Assembly (NCBI RefSeq): GCF_016406125.1
Contig: NZ_CP066339.1
Location: 1,364,001-1,428,000 of the forward strand
DNA length: 64,000 nt
Origin: Alicyclobacillus sp. SO9
Lineage (GTDB): Bacteria > Bacillota > Bacilli > Alicyclobacillales > Alicyclobacillaceae
Direction: 5' to 3'
The translations under genes were made by a program, and so were the position numbers. Positions 1-9,848 of the stretch are shown one piece after another; the first letter of the stretch is position 1; each line of letters starts with the position of its first letter. Under the pieces are notes generated by a model. It saw only the letters and a list, made by a program, of their open reading frames with translations, was not told where the DNA came from and did not search any database.

Positions 1-101
1 GATAGGACGGCAAGAATCCGAAATCGGTCACTGCGGGAATATGTTAGACTCCAATCTACCTAAGCTGTTTGTAGACAACCAATCTGTGGAGAGTGAAAAG
101 C

Positions 102-635
102 ATGTCAAATACGTTGTACTGGGGCAATGTCAAACACAGAGGGATGACTTTTACATTGGTACGTCACAAGGAAGCATTGTGCTTCGTTGGCCTGCCCAAT
201 CAGTCACATGACTCAATCGTCAAATGGACTCAATCTCATTTTCCTCATCATGATTTGGTTCATGTTGATGGAGAAATAGGCCAGCTCGCTGTCCAGTTGA
301 AAACCTATTTGGATGGGGAAGTGGACCACCTTGACGGTCCGCTCGAACTGCACGGAACGCAGTTTCAGCAAGCTGTATGGGATGCACTTTGTGCTGTCCC
401 GTTTGGCGAAACGCGGACGTATTCTCAGATTGCCGAAAACCTTCGCAAACCATCGGCGGTTCGTGCAGTCGGTGCTGCTATTGGTGCAAATCCACTTCCG
501 ATTTTTGTACCGTGTCATCGTGTGATTGGAAAGGATGGGAAGCTAACAGGATATCGAGGGGGGATAGAGTTGAAAGCGTCGTTACTGCTGTTGGAAGCCC
601 GAAGGAAAAAGATGATGTCATGTCACATGAACTGA
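102..635 (+). CDS. ogt: Methylated-DNA--protein-cysteine methyltransferase
   Basis: Suicide repair enzyme that transfers the alkyl group from O6-alkylguanine in DNA to its own cysteine. The active-site motif PCHRVIG is intact, with the acceptor Cys near residue 138, and the DNA-binding helix region (TYSQIAENLRKPSAVRAVG) precedes it. The length of about 177 residues is normal for the Ogt/MGMT family. A GTG lies at 93, but GGAGAG at 88-93 is correctly spaced for the ATG at 102, so I use 102. It is transcribed alone, with GH84 76 bp downstream. Family assignment is firm; the specific name ogt rather than adaB is a guess. Confidence 0.93.
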   Translation: MSNTLYWGNVKHRGMTFTLVRHKEALCFVGLPNQSHDSIVKWTQSHFPHHDLVHVDGEIGQLAVQLKTYLDGEVDHLDGPLELHGTQFQQAVWDALCAVPFGETRTYSQIAENLRKPSAVRAVGAAIGANPLPIFVPCHRVIGKDGKLTGYRGGIELKASLLLLEARRKKMMSCHMN

Positions 636-711
636 GGCCGTATCGTCTACATAATGGCAGGGAATAATGTGTAACTCGCCACGAACCGACTGAATTCTGG
701 GGGACATCCTT

Positions 712-2697
712 ATGCGTTGGATGAAGAAAACTATAGCAGGAAGCGGAACTATCATCCTTTCGCTATTCGCAGTCACTGCCTGTGCTAATACTTCTGGCAG
801 CTCCCATTCAACTTCAAATAGTGGTGGCTCACATAACGAGACTTCTTCGATAGGCAGTAATACAATAAGTGAGAACTCATCTGGCAAAGGCACGAAAGCA
901 GAGTCCAAAACGTTTGTGCTCCATTTAGATTCGGAGGCTAAGTCTGGGAAGACAGACAATTCACTTTATACAGCAGGGAACTCAAGCATCACACAGGTCA
1001 AACAGAGGTGGGGAAGTCCTGATAAACAGGGGGTTGCGGGTCAAGGAACCTACGCAACGTATAAGTCAGAAAAGGCTTCTTTTGGGTTTAATCAGGACGG
1101 CACTATCTTTGATGTCCGCTCTTACAGCAAGCAAGTGCAAAGCCTAACACTCTCCGACGTACGAGCAGTACTTGGGAACCCAAAAGAAACAACTAAACCT
1201 ACAGCGAGTCAAATTAATGAGATTTATCAGGTGAACAACACTTTCCAGCTTGAATTCATCATTAACACGGGAACAGATGCCGTTAATCACATTTCCGTGT
1301 TCGATGCGAGCGCCGTCCATTCACCGGGGACACAGCCCACATCACCGCATGGGTCGAACATCGCGATTCGAGGGGTGATTGAAGGATTTTATGGGAAGCC
1401 CTGGAGTAACAAAGAGCGCATAAATATGTTTTCGTTCATGCAAAAAGAGAATCTAAACACCTATGTCTATGCTCCAAAGGGTGATCCATATCAACGTGTA
1501 GATTGGCGAGAGCCCTACCCCTCTGTGAAACTTCAGCAAATGAAGGCGCTTGTGGCCCAGGCCAAACAAGACGGTGTTCAATTCGTTTACTCCATCTCAC
1601 CGGGAATGACCGGCTACTCAACAAAGGATATTCAAAAATCAATTACCTACAGTTCTGCTTCAGACAGAAAAGCATTAGAAGCCAAGATTCATCAACTTCA
1701 ATCAATTGGTGTCAACACGTTTATGTTGTCGTTTGATGATATTGAGAAAACCTTAAAGCCTGCTGATAAGAAGGTTTACGGTACGGACTATGCAAAAGCA
1801 CAAATGCAGTTGGCCAATCAGGTCCTAGCGTATGAAAAAGCAAGAGACCCCAACTTTAGGCTTTGGTTTGTTCCAACGTTTTACTATGGTATGACTGACG
1901 GCCCGTATTGGCAAACGCTTCGGTCCACCTTAAACCACAGCATTAAGGTCATTTGGACCGGAAAATGGGTTTTAAACAAGAGCATCAACAGTTCACAGGC
2001 AAAGGCTATCACAAACTTGTATGGGCGAAAGCCGATTCTCTGGGACAATTACCCGGTTAATGACTATACCTATGACAAGGGTAAACAGCATCAATTGATG
2101 TTGGGACCGCTAGAGGGAAGAACTGCAGACCTCACGAAAAACATAGCGGGATATATCAGCAATCCGATGGTGCAGCCATACGCGTCTAAGGTAGCGCTGG
2201 AGACAATTTCAGACTATCTCCAGAACCCCGGCAGTTATCAACCGAAGACGGCGTGGAACGGGGCAATCAATCATTTATCAGGGATCACTAACCCAACCTT
2301 GTTTAAAACCTTTGCGGAGTTTAACACTGTGAGTACTTTAAATTCTACTGGATATTCACCGATTGGAGCCATGGTGGCAGCCTACAGGAATGCTTCAACA
2401 AGTGCGCAAAAACAGTCAGCAGAACAAGGGTTGGAAACCGAGTTTCGCAGACTCCGCAATCTGCCTAGTACACTGCCGCCTACAATTACGAATAAGGAAT
2501 TACTTCATGAGATTCAGCCATGGTTAACCAAGCTCGGTGCAGAAGGACAGGGTGGTCTAGACGCACTTGCAGTCATTAATGACCCGAGTACGTCTAACAA
2601 AAACCGGCTTGCTAAGGAGCTTAAACTTGTTTCCGACTCACCATATCAGGTGGGAGGTGAAATGATTGCGTTTATGAAACAAGCGGGTAATCAGTAA
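712..2697 (+). CDS. Secreted lipoprotein: DUF4309-like domain fused to GH84 beta-N-acetylglucosaminidase
   Basis: The N-terminus is a lipoprotein signal with lipobox VTAC (Cys24), followed by a Ser/Gly/Asn-rich linker to about residue 65. Residues of about 75-200 (QVKQRWGSPDK, FGFNQDGTIFDVRSY, HISVF) resemble the DUF4309 domain of Bacillus YjgB. The GH84 catalytic domain begins at about 222 (RGVIEGFYGKPWS) and carries the paired catalytic aspartates D342-D343 in SFDDIE, consistent with substrate-assisted hydrolysis of terminal beta-N-acetylglucosamine. The remaining part to 661 is the usual helical tail. It is probably anchored outside the membrane. A carbohydrate ABC importer lies 5 kb away, but a functional link is only inferred. 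Confidence 0.9.
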   Translation: MRWMKKTIAGSGTIILSLFAVTACANTSGSSHSTSNSGGSHNETSSIGSNTISENSSGKGTKAESKTFVLHLDSEAKSGKTDNSLYTAGNSSITQVKQRWGSPDKQGVAGQGTYATYKSEKASFGFNQDGTIFDVRSYSKQVQSLTLSDVRAVLGNPKETTKPTASQINEIYQVNNTFQLEFIINTGTDAVNHISVFDASAVHSPGTQPTSPHGSNIAIRGVIEGFYGKPWSNKERINMFSFMQKENLNTYVYAPKGDPYQRVDWREPYPSVKLQQMKALVAQAKQDGVQFVYSISPGMTGYSTKDIQKSITYSSASDRKALEAKIHQLQSIGVNTFMLSFDDIEKTLKPADKKVYGTDYAKAQMQLANQVLAYEKARDPNFRLWFVPTFYYGMTDGPYWQTLRSTLNHSIKVIWTGKWVLNKSINSSQAKAITNLYGRKPILWDNYPVNDYTYDKGKQHQLMLGPLEGRTADLTKNIAGYISNPMVQPYASKVALETISDYLQNPGSYQPKTAWNGAINHLSGITNPTLFKTFAEFNTVSTLNSTGYSPIGAMVAAYRNASTSAQKQSAEQGLETEFRRLRNLPSTLPPTITNKELLHEIQPWLTKLGAEGQGGLDALAVINDPSTSNKNRLAKELKLVSDSPYQVGGEMIAFMKQAGNQ

Positions 2698-2776
2698 TTG
2701 CAAGAAGCACATTTGAACGACTGCTGAGATGCGGCAGCCCTTGATTTAGATTGGCCTCGCTTGGCTCCGATTGCCT

Positions 2777-3964
2777 TTAATAAACCCCTGTATCCCTGGA
2801 CAATCCGTCGACGAGTATTTGTGCGACCTCAGGCCGCGTTAGTTTTGGTGATGGAAGTGCGCCGCTTCGCAAAATTTCACGGACTCTGGTACCGGACAAA
2901 GTGTGTCGGTAGACTGACTCATGCGGACAAGTCTTTTCGGATGCCATCCCGTCACATTTATCGCAATAAAAGCTATTCTCGTAAAACAGCAGTTGGATTC
3001 CTAATTCATGTGGCGAGAACTGGGCAAAAATCCGTTGTGCATCGTAGGGGCCGTAGTAATTGCCAACGCCAGCGTGATCGCGTCCAATAATAAAATCAAT
3101 CCAAAATTCTTGCGAACGATGGTATGCAGCACTGCTTCCCTCGGACCGGCGTATCTCATGGCCGCCGGATAAACTGCGAGCAGGACTCGGTCGGCTGGGT
3201 AGTAGTGCTCAAGCAACGCCTGGTAGCTCTTCATGCGGATATCCGCGGGAATGTCATCTGGCTTTGTTGTTCCTACAAGAGGGTTTAAGAATAACCCATC
3301 CACAGTTTCCAAAGCTGATTTTTGAATATACTCGTGGGCTCTGTGCACTGGGTTTCGAGTCTGGAACCCAACGATAGTCCGCCAACCCCGACGTTTAAAT
3401 TGTTCACGCACTTCTGAAGGAGCAAGGTAGTACTCAGCAAATTGACTGGGCCTTTTATGGTTTAGCAACCAGACCGGACCGGCTGCATACCAATTGGGAC
3501 GTTGATAGAGACTTGACACACCTGGATGGTCGGAGTTCGTGGTCCCGTAGACAGCGGCCGATTCCCGGCGTTTATCGTAGGAGTAGACATCTGTCACTTG
3601 GATGATGCCGTAAGTGATGCCGTCTAGTGAAACCAAGGCCGCCTTTTGACCCGGGGAAAGCGTTTTTGCAACTTGCTCCGAAATGGGCAAGTTGACAGGA
3701 ATACTCCAGACTTCGCCTGTCACTAAGTGAAGGGAATCCAAAACTTTCGTAGTCCCTTTGATTCATGAAGCCGGTGAGCGGTGAATAGGCGCCAGTACTA
3801 ATGAGTTCGACATCTGATGCTGCCCAGTCTGACACCACGATTTTCTGCAGTTCCGCTGCTTTGGAAAGGCCAGCTTGTTTCTCCTCACCTGTAAGCTCCC
3901 GCTGAATTAATCTGCCTCCGTGAGGAGGAACCAATACTTGGCTGCTGCGCTGAAATCCCATCAT
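2777..3964 (-). pseudogene. sat: ATP sulfurylase (sulfate adenylyltransferase), two frameshifts
   Basis: ATP sulfurylase makes APS from ATP and sulfate. Read in three frames the gene is complete: N-terminus with AYSPLTGFM, middle with the nucleotide motif [14 protein letters not shown], and C-terminus with [19 protein letters not shown] and the paired-Cys segment YCDKCDG, ending at TAA 2777-2779. An extra A within CTTTC at about 3744-3748 shifts the frame after DYE, and a missing base near 3099-3104 shifts it after VRKNFG. Undamaged, it would be about 395 residues, a normal size. Start ATG 3964 has AGGACAG upstream. It is the last gene of a minus-strand sulfotransferase-cysC-sat group, all damaged. 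Sequencing error is possible but unlikely for so many clustered lesions. Confidence 0.88.
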
Positions 3965-4034
3965 GTCTGTCCTCCGTTCGTTTACCGGTGGTGATTGAAC
4001 GAAACTTCCAATGTACACACTGCTCTTGTGTCTG

Positions 4035-4645
4035 TTATTTCGCGTTTGTCGGTTTCACTAGCAGTAGTTGGCGGTTTGTGATATAAGCGAGGATTTGGTC
4101 TGTTCCGTCAGCAATGGAGAGCTGATCTGTGGGGATGATTAGTTCTGGATGAGAAGGTTCTTCATACGGTGAGTCAAAGCCAGTGAAATTGGTGATAACT
4201 CCTTGCTCGACCTTTTTGTACAGTCCTTTTGGATCCCGGTTTGCACAAACTTCAAAAGGACATTTCACGTAGATTTCGATGAACTCATCCTGTCCCACCA
4301 GATTTCGTGCGGCAGTTCGATCTCTCTGGTATGGAGAGATCAGTGCCACAATGCCTGCGTCGACCAAAACCTTAGCCAATTCTCCGGCTCTGCGAATGTT
4401 CTCTTGACGATGACGTTCCGTAAAGCCAAGGTCTGAACTTATCCCCATTCTGAGGTTGTCTCCATCAATTAAATAAGTGTGAACACCCCTGTAAAACAAA
4501 CGTTTTTCGAGTTCATTGGCAAGTGTGGATTTGCCGCCCCAGACAAGCCTGTCAACCAAATCACGAAACTGTTATGACTGTTCATCTCTTGCCTTTGTTG
4601 TTTGTCAATTGCACTTTGGTGCCAAGTTAAGTGGGTATTTGCCAT
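4035..4645 (-). pseudogene. cysC: APS kinase, frameshift inside the P-loop
   Basis: APS kinase phosphorylates APS to PAPS, the sulfate donor for sulfotransferases. Starting at ATG 4645 the protein reads [14 protein letters not shown] and then WLTGLSGA, and the frame breaks inside the Walker A motif. One G is missing in the G-rich tract at about 4533-4536, after which [13 protein letters not shown] continues in another frame. The rest (DGDNLRMGISSDLGF, FIEIYVKCPFEVCANRDPKGLYKK) is intact to 4035. With repair it would be about 203 residues, typical of CysC. The open fragment 4035-4559 could in principle initiate internally, but it would lack GxxGxG and so could not bind ATP. Confidence 0.9.
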
Positions 4646-4717
4646 GTTTTCAACCTTCCTCTTGAACTGTCATGCTGGCTCAATTGGAATGAGTAATAAG
4701 AAACTGTTGGGATATGA

Positions 4718-5498
4718 CTACCACGACAAGTCGTCCTCGTAGCCCAACTCAATGAGCATCTGTCCAGAGACGCGCTTAAAATCTCTCACATGCTGCTCAT
4801 TAAACACTGTCTTCCAATCACCAATTTGCCCTTTTCGATACGTTGGCGACGCTCCTGGGTTGATATTGTGCTCCATCAGTGCCGCCAGTTCTTGTCTTGG
4901 AATCTCAAGACGGGACAAATCACTCCACAAAAGTCGACAATCCGTTCTACCGCCATTGTTCTTGCGGTGGATTGTACTAGTTCTTCAAAGGTTACATGGC
5001 AGACGGACGTCAAGTCTTTTCAGCCTATAAACTGAGAATAAAATTGGCGGATATTGGGGTAATAATCAGTTCCCTGTGCCACTAGCAATTGGTTAGCCAG
5101 TACCGTATCTTCTATCACTTCCTGTAGGCTGATACCATTAATAATGGCTGACAACCTCGCTGCGTTTGTCTTCAGATATTTTGCAAAGACGGAACGAAGA
5201 AGTGTGACGGGAACTTGGAAAGAATAAAGTGCATCATGGAGACTGTCACGTCTCTTAAATCACGGCTGATAAACAGAATTTTTACGTTATTATCCAAAAG
5301 AGCTCTTTCAAACTGCGGCGCATAGGGAAGGTGCATGACTCCCATTTCTCCAGCAGAAATCCCGTTCTTTGCTGCTTTGGTCAACATGTTATGTCGAGTT
5401 CTGACCATTCCAGGAATGCCAAGTATCACCTGCATCAACAGATTGGTGCCGCCTTTAGGTATGGATACAATCAGCACCTTGGGTGAAGCAGAATTCAT
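4718..5498 (-). pseudogene. PAPS-dependent sulfotransferase, two frameshifts and a nonsense codon
   Basis: Cytosolic-type sulfotransferase remnant. The N-terminal part (to about 5172) has the 5'-phosphosulfate loop SIPKGGTNLL and the 3'-phosphate motif SRDLRDVTVS. It shifts frame near 5198-5206 into RSVFAKYLKTNAARLSAIING. That frame meets TGA at 5020-5022 where the family has Trp (FIG-stop-KDLTSVCHVTFEEL), and then a missing T in the run at 4929-4932 shifts it to WSDLSRLEIPRQ. The C-terminal PAPS-binding motif RKGQIGDWK is preserved. The natural acceptor is unknown. It is followed by cysC and sat, so the cassette once made and used PAPS. Confidence 0.87.
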
Positions 5499-5715
5499 AC
5501 GGGCTTCCCCCTGCCTCGTTGTGGATAAGCAACCTAACTACGGTAGTGTATGTTGGCTGCAATGTTGTGGGTGGGGGACTGTCCTTTTCAAGGACAACAC
5601 ATTTACAAATGTAAATTGAATTTTGCAAATCCTTAACATAATCAAGATATAAGCTACACATTTCCTAGCTATACTTTTCATTTAGAACAAGATTTAGTGA
5701 GGAGATAGCTCTACA

Positions 5716-6444
5716 ATGGCGGGAATCTTGATTATTGAGGATGAAAAGCATACTGCAGATACGATTGGTCTATATTTAGAAAAACAAGGGTTTCATTGCT
5801 TCATCGCATATGATGGGCAAGATGGCATACGATACTTGCTAAAAGAGACGATAGACCTCATTGTGCTCGATTGGATGTTGCCCGGTTTGTCTGGCATCGA
5901 GATTTGTCAGGTCGCTAAGTCTATGAATAACATTAGAGTCATCATGTTAAGTGCTAGAGCAACCGTGTCTGACAAGGTGAGCGGATTGGACAGTGGGGCT
6001 GACGATTACCTGGCAAAGCCGTTCAGCCTTCGCGAACTCAATGCCAGAATCAAGATGCTCCTGAGAACCACGAATTCACCTTCGCAAATCCCCCGGTCAA
6101 GCACCTCGTCCATAACGGAAATTCACTTTGATGATGGGGTTCTTTCATTGAATAGAGACGAGTTTACAGCTCGTTTTAATGACATAGAAATCCCTTTGAC
6201 TTTAACGGAATTCAAGATTCTTGGGCTGCTGGCAGAGCGAGTGCAGCGCGTTTTGACGAAAGAGGCGCTGGCACAGGAACTGTATGGAACAAATGACTCG
6301 GGCCAGTTGCATGCGATTTCAGCTCACTTGAGCAACTTGAGAACGAAACTGAAAGGTTTGAGCGGTACTCCCCTGATTAAAACGGTCTATGGAATCGGAT
6401 ACAAGTTGGGCGGAAGCACAGAAACTCAGATGAGGCGCACATGA
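5716..6444 (+). CDS. OmpR-family response regulator
   Basis: DNA-binding response regulator of 242 residues. It has an N-terminal receiver domain with acidic pocket EDEK and phosphoacceptor Asp in LIVLDWMLPG (about residue 54), and a C-terminal winged helix ending KTVYGIGYKLGG. A GAGGAGAT ribosome site precedes ATG 5716. Its stop overlaps the start of the kinase gene by 4 bp (ATGA), so the two are translationally coupled. It is divergent from the broken sulfotransferase and sits upstream of a sugar ABC importer it may control. The signal is unknown. Confidence 0.95.
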   Translation: MAGILIIEDEKHTADTIGLYLEKQGFHCFIAYDGQDGIRYLLKETIDLIVLDWMLPGLSGIEICQVAKSMNNIRVIMLSARATVSDKVSGLDSGADDYLAKPFSLRELNARIKMLLRTTNSPSQIPRSSTSSITEIHFDDGVLSLNRDEFTARFNDIEIPLTLTEFKILGLLAERVQRVLTKEALAQELYGTNDSGQLHAISAHLSNLRTKLKGLSGTPLIKTVYGIGYKLGGSTETQMRRT

Positions 6445-7814
6445 CACGTCTCCCTGTATTTCCCAAACAGTCGCTGCGCCGACGTGTAATGGTGCTTGTC
6501 ACCACTGTGATTTTGGCAATGTCTTTTCTCGATCTCGTTGCAGCCCACTGGAGCCTTCAACAATCGCTGTACAAATACTCCAGACATAACCAGACAGACC
6601 AAACTTCAGACTGGGCGCAGATGATGGGCGTCCTATATGATGAGTTTGGTTCGTGGAATGCGGTTCGTCAGCACCTCGCAAGTGAATCCTCTCTGCACAT
6701 CGATGGACAAAAACTTAGTCAACTTGAAGCGGTAGTCGTCCCGAATAACGGAGGCGTTATCAGAACACAAAGTCATGCAAAACGAAAGCCTGATTGGCAG
6801 AGTGCGCCTATTTTGTTCCAGAACACAAAAGTCGGCACTTTCTACATGCATCCATACATCTCGCCCCAGGTCAGAACTTTGAAACGCAGAATTACGTATG
6901 GCTTTGACACAGCTCAATTCCTGGTTGTTTTTATCATTTCTATTGTAGCTTTTCTGTTTGTTGTGGTTCTTGTACGCAGTTTCCTTAGGCCGCTGGAGGA
7001 CTTGGCTGCTACGGCCATATCCATGACCGCCGGAGCATTCGATGCTCCCCTGCCGACGGGTGGAGATGTAGAAATTCAGAATGTGATTAATGCATTTGCA
7101 GTGACACGTAACAGGCTTCAGGAAGCACAGGAAACTCGCAAAAGGATTTTAGCGGATATTCATCATGAACTGCGGACTCCGCTGAACGTTATTGGAAATC
7201 GACTGGAAGCAATTCACCTTGGGCTGTATCAATGGGATAAGCAAACGGCCACAATTTTGCATGAGGAAACAGAACGGATTCAAACGATTGTTGACGAACT
7301 TGACGAGTTGAATGAGGTTCAGGCAGGTGTTCAAAAGTTGGACCTCGCGTGGGTGTCTGTAGAAGACTGGCTGACCAAACTGGTTACACTTTTTGAAGCC
7401 GAAGCAACAAGGCGGTCAGTAAACATAAATGTACATATTGAGGACAAGTCGCTTTGCATTTTGATGGATAAAAACAGAATGTCGCAAGTCATCATCAATC
7501 TTATATCTAATGCTCTCAGGTATACTCCGCCAGGAAAACGTATCATTGTGACTGTCCGCAATGCGGTACACGGGGTAGTCTTTACTGTCGAGGATGAAGG
7601 AATTGGTATTGATTCAAGTCATCTTCCATTTATTTTTGAACGGCTCTATCGGATTGAACCATCGCGCAGTCGGGATAAGGAAGGTGCTGGACTTGGACTT
7701 GCGATTGTAAAGGAAGTCGTCGACGCACATGCAGGGGAAGTCACCGTGCGAAGTCTCCCTGGGAAAGGTACCCGCTTTACCATCCTGATTCCACCACAGA
7801 ACTCGCTGTCTTGA
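6441..7814 (+). CDS. Membrane sensor histidine kinase
   Basis: The 457-residue kinase has a first membrane segment near residues 15-35, a roughly 110-residue extracellular sensor, and a second membrane segment near 155-180 (FLVVFIISIVAFLFVVVLV). A HAMP linker follows, then HisKA with phospho-His in DIHHELRTPLN, and an HATPase domain with N box NLISNALRYT and G boxes DEGIGID and GAGLGLAIVK. Start ATG 6441 overlaps the response regulator stop. All catalytic motifs are intact. The extracellular domain is not one I recognise. Confidence 0.95.
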   Translation: MTRLPVFPKQSLRRRVMVLVTTVILAMSFLDLVAAHWSLQQSLYKYSRHNQTDQTSDWAQMMGVLYDEFGSWNAVRQHLASESSLHIDGQKLSQLEAVVVPNNGGVIRTQSHAKRKPDWQSAPILFQNTKVGTFYMHPYISPQVRTLKRRITYGFDTAQFLVVFIISIVAFLFVVVLVRSFLRPLEDLAATAISMTAGAFDAPLPTGGDVEIQNVINAFAVTRNRLQEAQETRKRILADIHHELRTPLNVIGNRLEAIHLGLYQWDKQTATILHEETERIQTIVDELDELNEVQAGVQKLDLAWVSVEDWLTKLVTLFEAEATRRSVNINVHIEDKSLCILMDKNRMSQVIINLISNALRYTPPGKRIIVTVRNAVHGVVFTVEDEGIGIDSSHLPFIFERLYRIEPSRSRDKEGAGLGLAIVKEVVDAHAGEVTVRSLPGKGTRFTILIPPQNSLS

Positions 7815-7845
7815 GTTGAGATTTCATTAACAGAAAATTTACCAG

Positions 7846-7872
7846 CCGTGGAGATGTTTTTCACGGTTATTT
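7846..7872 (+). terminator. Possible terminator after the two-component operon
   Basis: Inverted repeat CCGTG/CACGG (7846-7850 with 7862-7866) with an 11-base interval, followed by TTATTTT. The stem is short, so termination is only plausible. It lies between the kinase gene and the ABC importer operon. Confidence 0.35.
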
Positions 7873-7954
7873 TACGTTCACCACGTACACTCGGACTTGG
7901 TAAGGGGGAAACGCGGGCTGACAAGACTACTCCAGCAGGAAAGGCAGGTATACT

Positions 7955-8938
7955 ATGTCGGTTCAAAAAGAGATTCCTGTTGTTCGGATTGTGAGGCAAT
8001 CCTTACTCGAATCGGTTGGCAACATGGTGGTCAGAAAAGGCAAGCATCTTGTGGAGGCAAGTTTTGGATGGCTGCTCCTGAGTCCAACGTTAGCAGTGTT
8101 TGTAGTATTTACCTATGTTCCAATGGCATTTCTGTTTGTAATGGCATTGTTCCATTGGAACATCACCTTCAGTCACTCCCAGTTTGTTGGACTTGGTGAG
8201 TTCAAAATTCTTTTTCGGCAACCCTTGTTCTGGCGTTCCATGCTTACAACCGCGTATTTTGCATTCTTGATGGTACCGGCCCAAACATTCTTAAGCTTGG
8301 GTATCGCCATGCTGTTTCGTGAAGCAGCACGCTCCAAATTGCGCGGTTTTTTTCGCTCTCTAGTATTTCTGCCACATGTTACTCCTCTTGTCGCGACATC
8401 CATTGTCTGGGTGTGGGTGTTTAATCCACGATTTGGTTTGGCGAACTTCATTCTTTCGTGGTTCCACATACCCCCTCTTAATTGGCTGGAAAGCACCAAC
8501 TGGGCGCTTCCCGCCGTCATGATTTACAGTACCTGGCACTCGCTTGGGCTCTATGTAATATTGTTTCTTGCCGGTTTAGCCAATATTTCCCGCCATCCCC
8601 TTGAGGCGGCGATGGTGGACGGCGCAGGGCGGGGGACGATATTTCATAAAATCATTTGGCCGCTTGTGTCTCCAAGCACCTTTCTTGTCGTCCTGTTCGC
8701 CACGATGAACGCACTGCAGGCTTTTTCGCAGATTTACACTATGACCGGAGGCCCGAGAGGCGGAGGTGGAGGACCTGCCTATGCGACGACCACAGATGCA
8801 CTTTTGATTTATCAGACAGGCTTTCAATACTACCACTATGGTCTGGCTGCGGCCATGAGCATCATCTTGTTTTTCGTCATTTTGGGATTAACGGTGTTTC
8901 AAAAATGGATATCCAACAGATTGGTGTTTTATCGCTAG
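7955..8938 (+). CDS. Carbohydrate ABC transporter permease, MalF/UgpA type
   Basis: Inner-membrane permease of 327 residues with about six membrane helices. The EAA-loop that contacts the ATPase is visible as HPLEAAMVDGAGRGTIFHKIIWPLVSPS. A long N-terminal extension (about 45 residues) precedes the first helix, as in MalF-like proteins. RBS AAGGCAGG precedes ATG 7955. It is first in an operon with a second permease and a binding protein. No ATPase is encoded here, so it probably uses a shared MsmX-type ATPase elsewhere, as is common in Bacillales. Substrate unknown. Confidence 0.93.
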   Translation: MSVQKEIPVVRIVRQSLLESVGNMVVRKGKHLVEASFGWLLLSPTLAVFVVFTYVPMAFLFVMALFHWNITFSHSQFVGLGEFKILFRQPLFWRSMLTTAYFAFLMVPAQTFLSLGIAMLFREAARSKLRGFFRSLVFLPHVTPLVATSIVWVWVFNPRFGLANFILSWFHIPPLNWLESTNWALPAVMIYSTWHSLGLYVILFLAGLANISRHPLEAAMVDGAGRGTIFHKIIWPLVSPSTFLVVLFATMNALQAFSQIYTMTGGPRGGGGGPAYATTTDALLIYQTGFQYYHYGLAAAMSIILFFVILGLTVFQKWISNRLVFYR

Positions 8939-8981
8939 AAGGAGAAGAAGACATCATTTCTAGTAGGAGAGGAGTGTTTCA

Positions 8982-9809
8982 GTGAGACAAAAGTGGCAAG
9001 TTCGAGTCCCAACCTGGTTTTCTCAGGCAAGCCTAGCCATTCTCTTTGGGTTTCCGATTTATTGGATTGTGGTAACCGCGTTGAACCAACCGCAGGACGT
9101 TTACAAGATTCCTCCTGCATTTCTGCCGAAACTTGATTTCAAACCCTTATTCAGCGTATTGGAGGGGACTCACTGGTCGCTCTACATATTCAATACAGTG
9201 ATGATTTCCGTAGTAACGGTCCTCTTGGTGCTCGTCACTTCTGCCTTGGCTGGATATGCGCTGTCGGATTTGAAGTTTCGCGGGCAGAACCTGACAACTC
9301 TTCTCATTCTGGGGACCATGATGATTCCTGGCCAGGCAATTCTCGTGCCGCAGTATGTCGTAATTTCAAAATTGCACCTCCTTAATACGTATGCTGTTGA
9401 AATTCTTCCGTTTGCGGCAAATGCGCTGGGTGTTTTTATGTTTAGGCAGTTTTTTAAAACACTTCCGAGAGCGTACTGGGAGGCCGTAGCGATGGAAGGG
9501 GGCAGTCGGCTGTTCTACTTGTGGAAAATAGCTATCCCCCTTGCAAGGCCTGCCGTGACGACGGTTTCCCTATTAACTTTTATAGGAGCTTGGAACATGT
9601 TTCAATGGCCGCTCATTATGACGGATAACCGAAATGTGCAGCCTCTAGAGGTGGTTCTTGCACACTACATGTCTGTCTATCAGGCAAATATACCAAAGAT
9701 GTCTTCCGCTGTACTGATTGCGTTGTTGCCGATTGTAGTCATTTTCTTTCTTGCCCAAAAGCACATTGTTGCAGGTGCAGCTGGGCGCGATGCGGGCATT
9801 AAAGGTTGA
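8982..9809 (+). CDS. Carbohydrate ABC transporter permease, MalG/UgpE type
   Basis: Second permease half (275 residues, about six helices) with the EAA-loop PRAYWEAVAMEGGSRLFYLWKIAIPLARPA. It starts at GTG 8982 with GGAGAGGAG upstream and ends in the typical HIVAGAAGRDAGIKG tail of UgpE-like permeases. It pairs with the permease 43 bp upstream, and the solute-binding protein gene follows 39 bp later. The CUT1 family of importers handles oligosaccharides or glycerol phosphates; the sequence does not decide the ligand. Confidence 0.93.
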   Translation: MRQKWQVRVPTWFSQASLAILFGFPIYWIVVTALNQPQDVYKIPPAFLPKLDFKPLFSVLEGTHWSLYIFNTVMISVVTVLLVLVTSALAGYALSDLKFRGQNLTTLLILGTMMIPGQAILVPQYVVISKLHLLNTYAVEILPFAANALGVFMFRQFFKTLPRAYWEAVAMEGGSRLFYLWKIAIPLARPAVTTVSLLTFIGAWNMFQWPLIMTDNRNVQPLEVVLAHYMSVYQANIPKMSSAVLIALLPIVVIFFLAQKHIVAGAAGRDAGIKG

Positions 9810-9848
9810 CCATATGGTTATTAAAATCGTTTCGAAGGAGAGAAAAAA

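Noticed and set aside
2777-5498. Frameshifts as a general assembly problem
   Set aside because: Long genes on both sides and across the rest of the window have intact frames; small indels cluster only here, so true decay is more likely.
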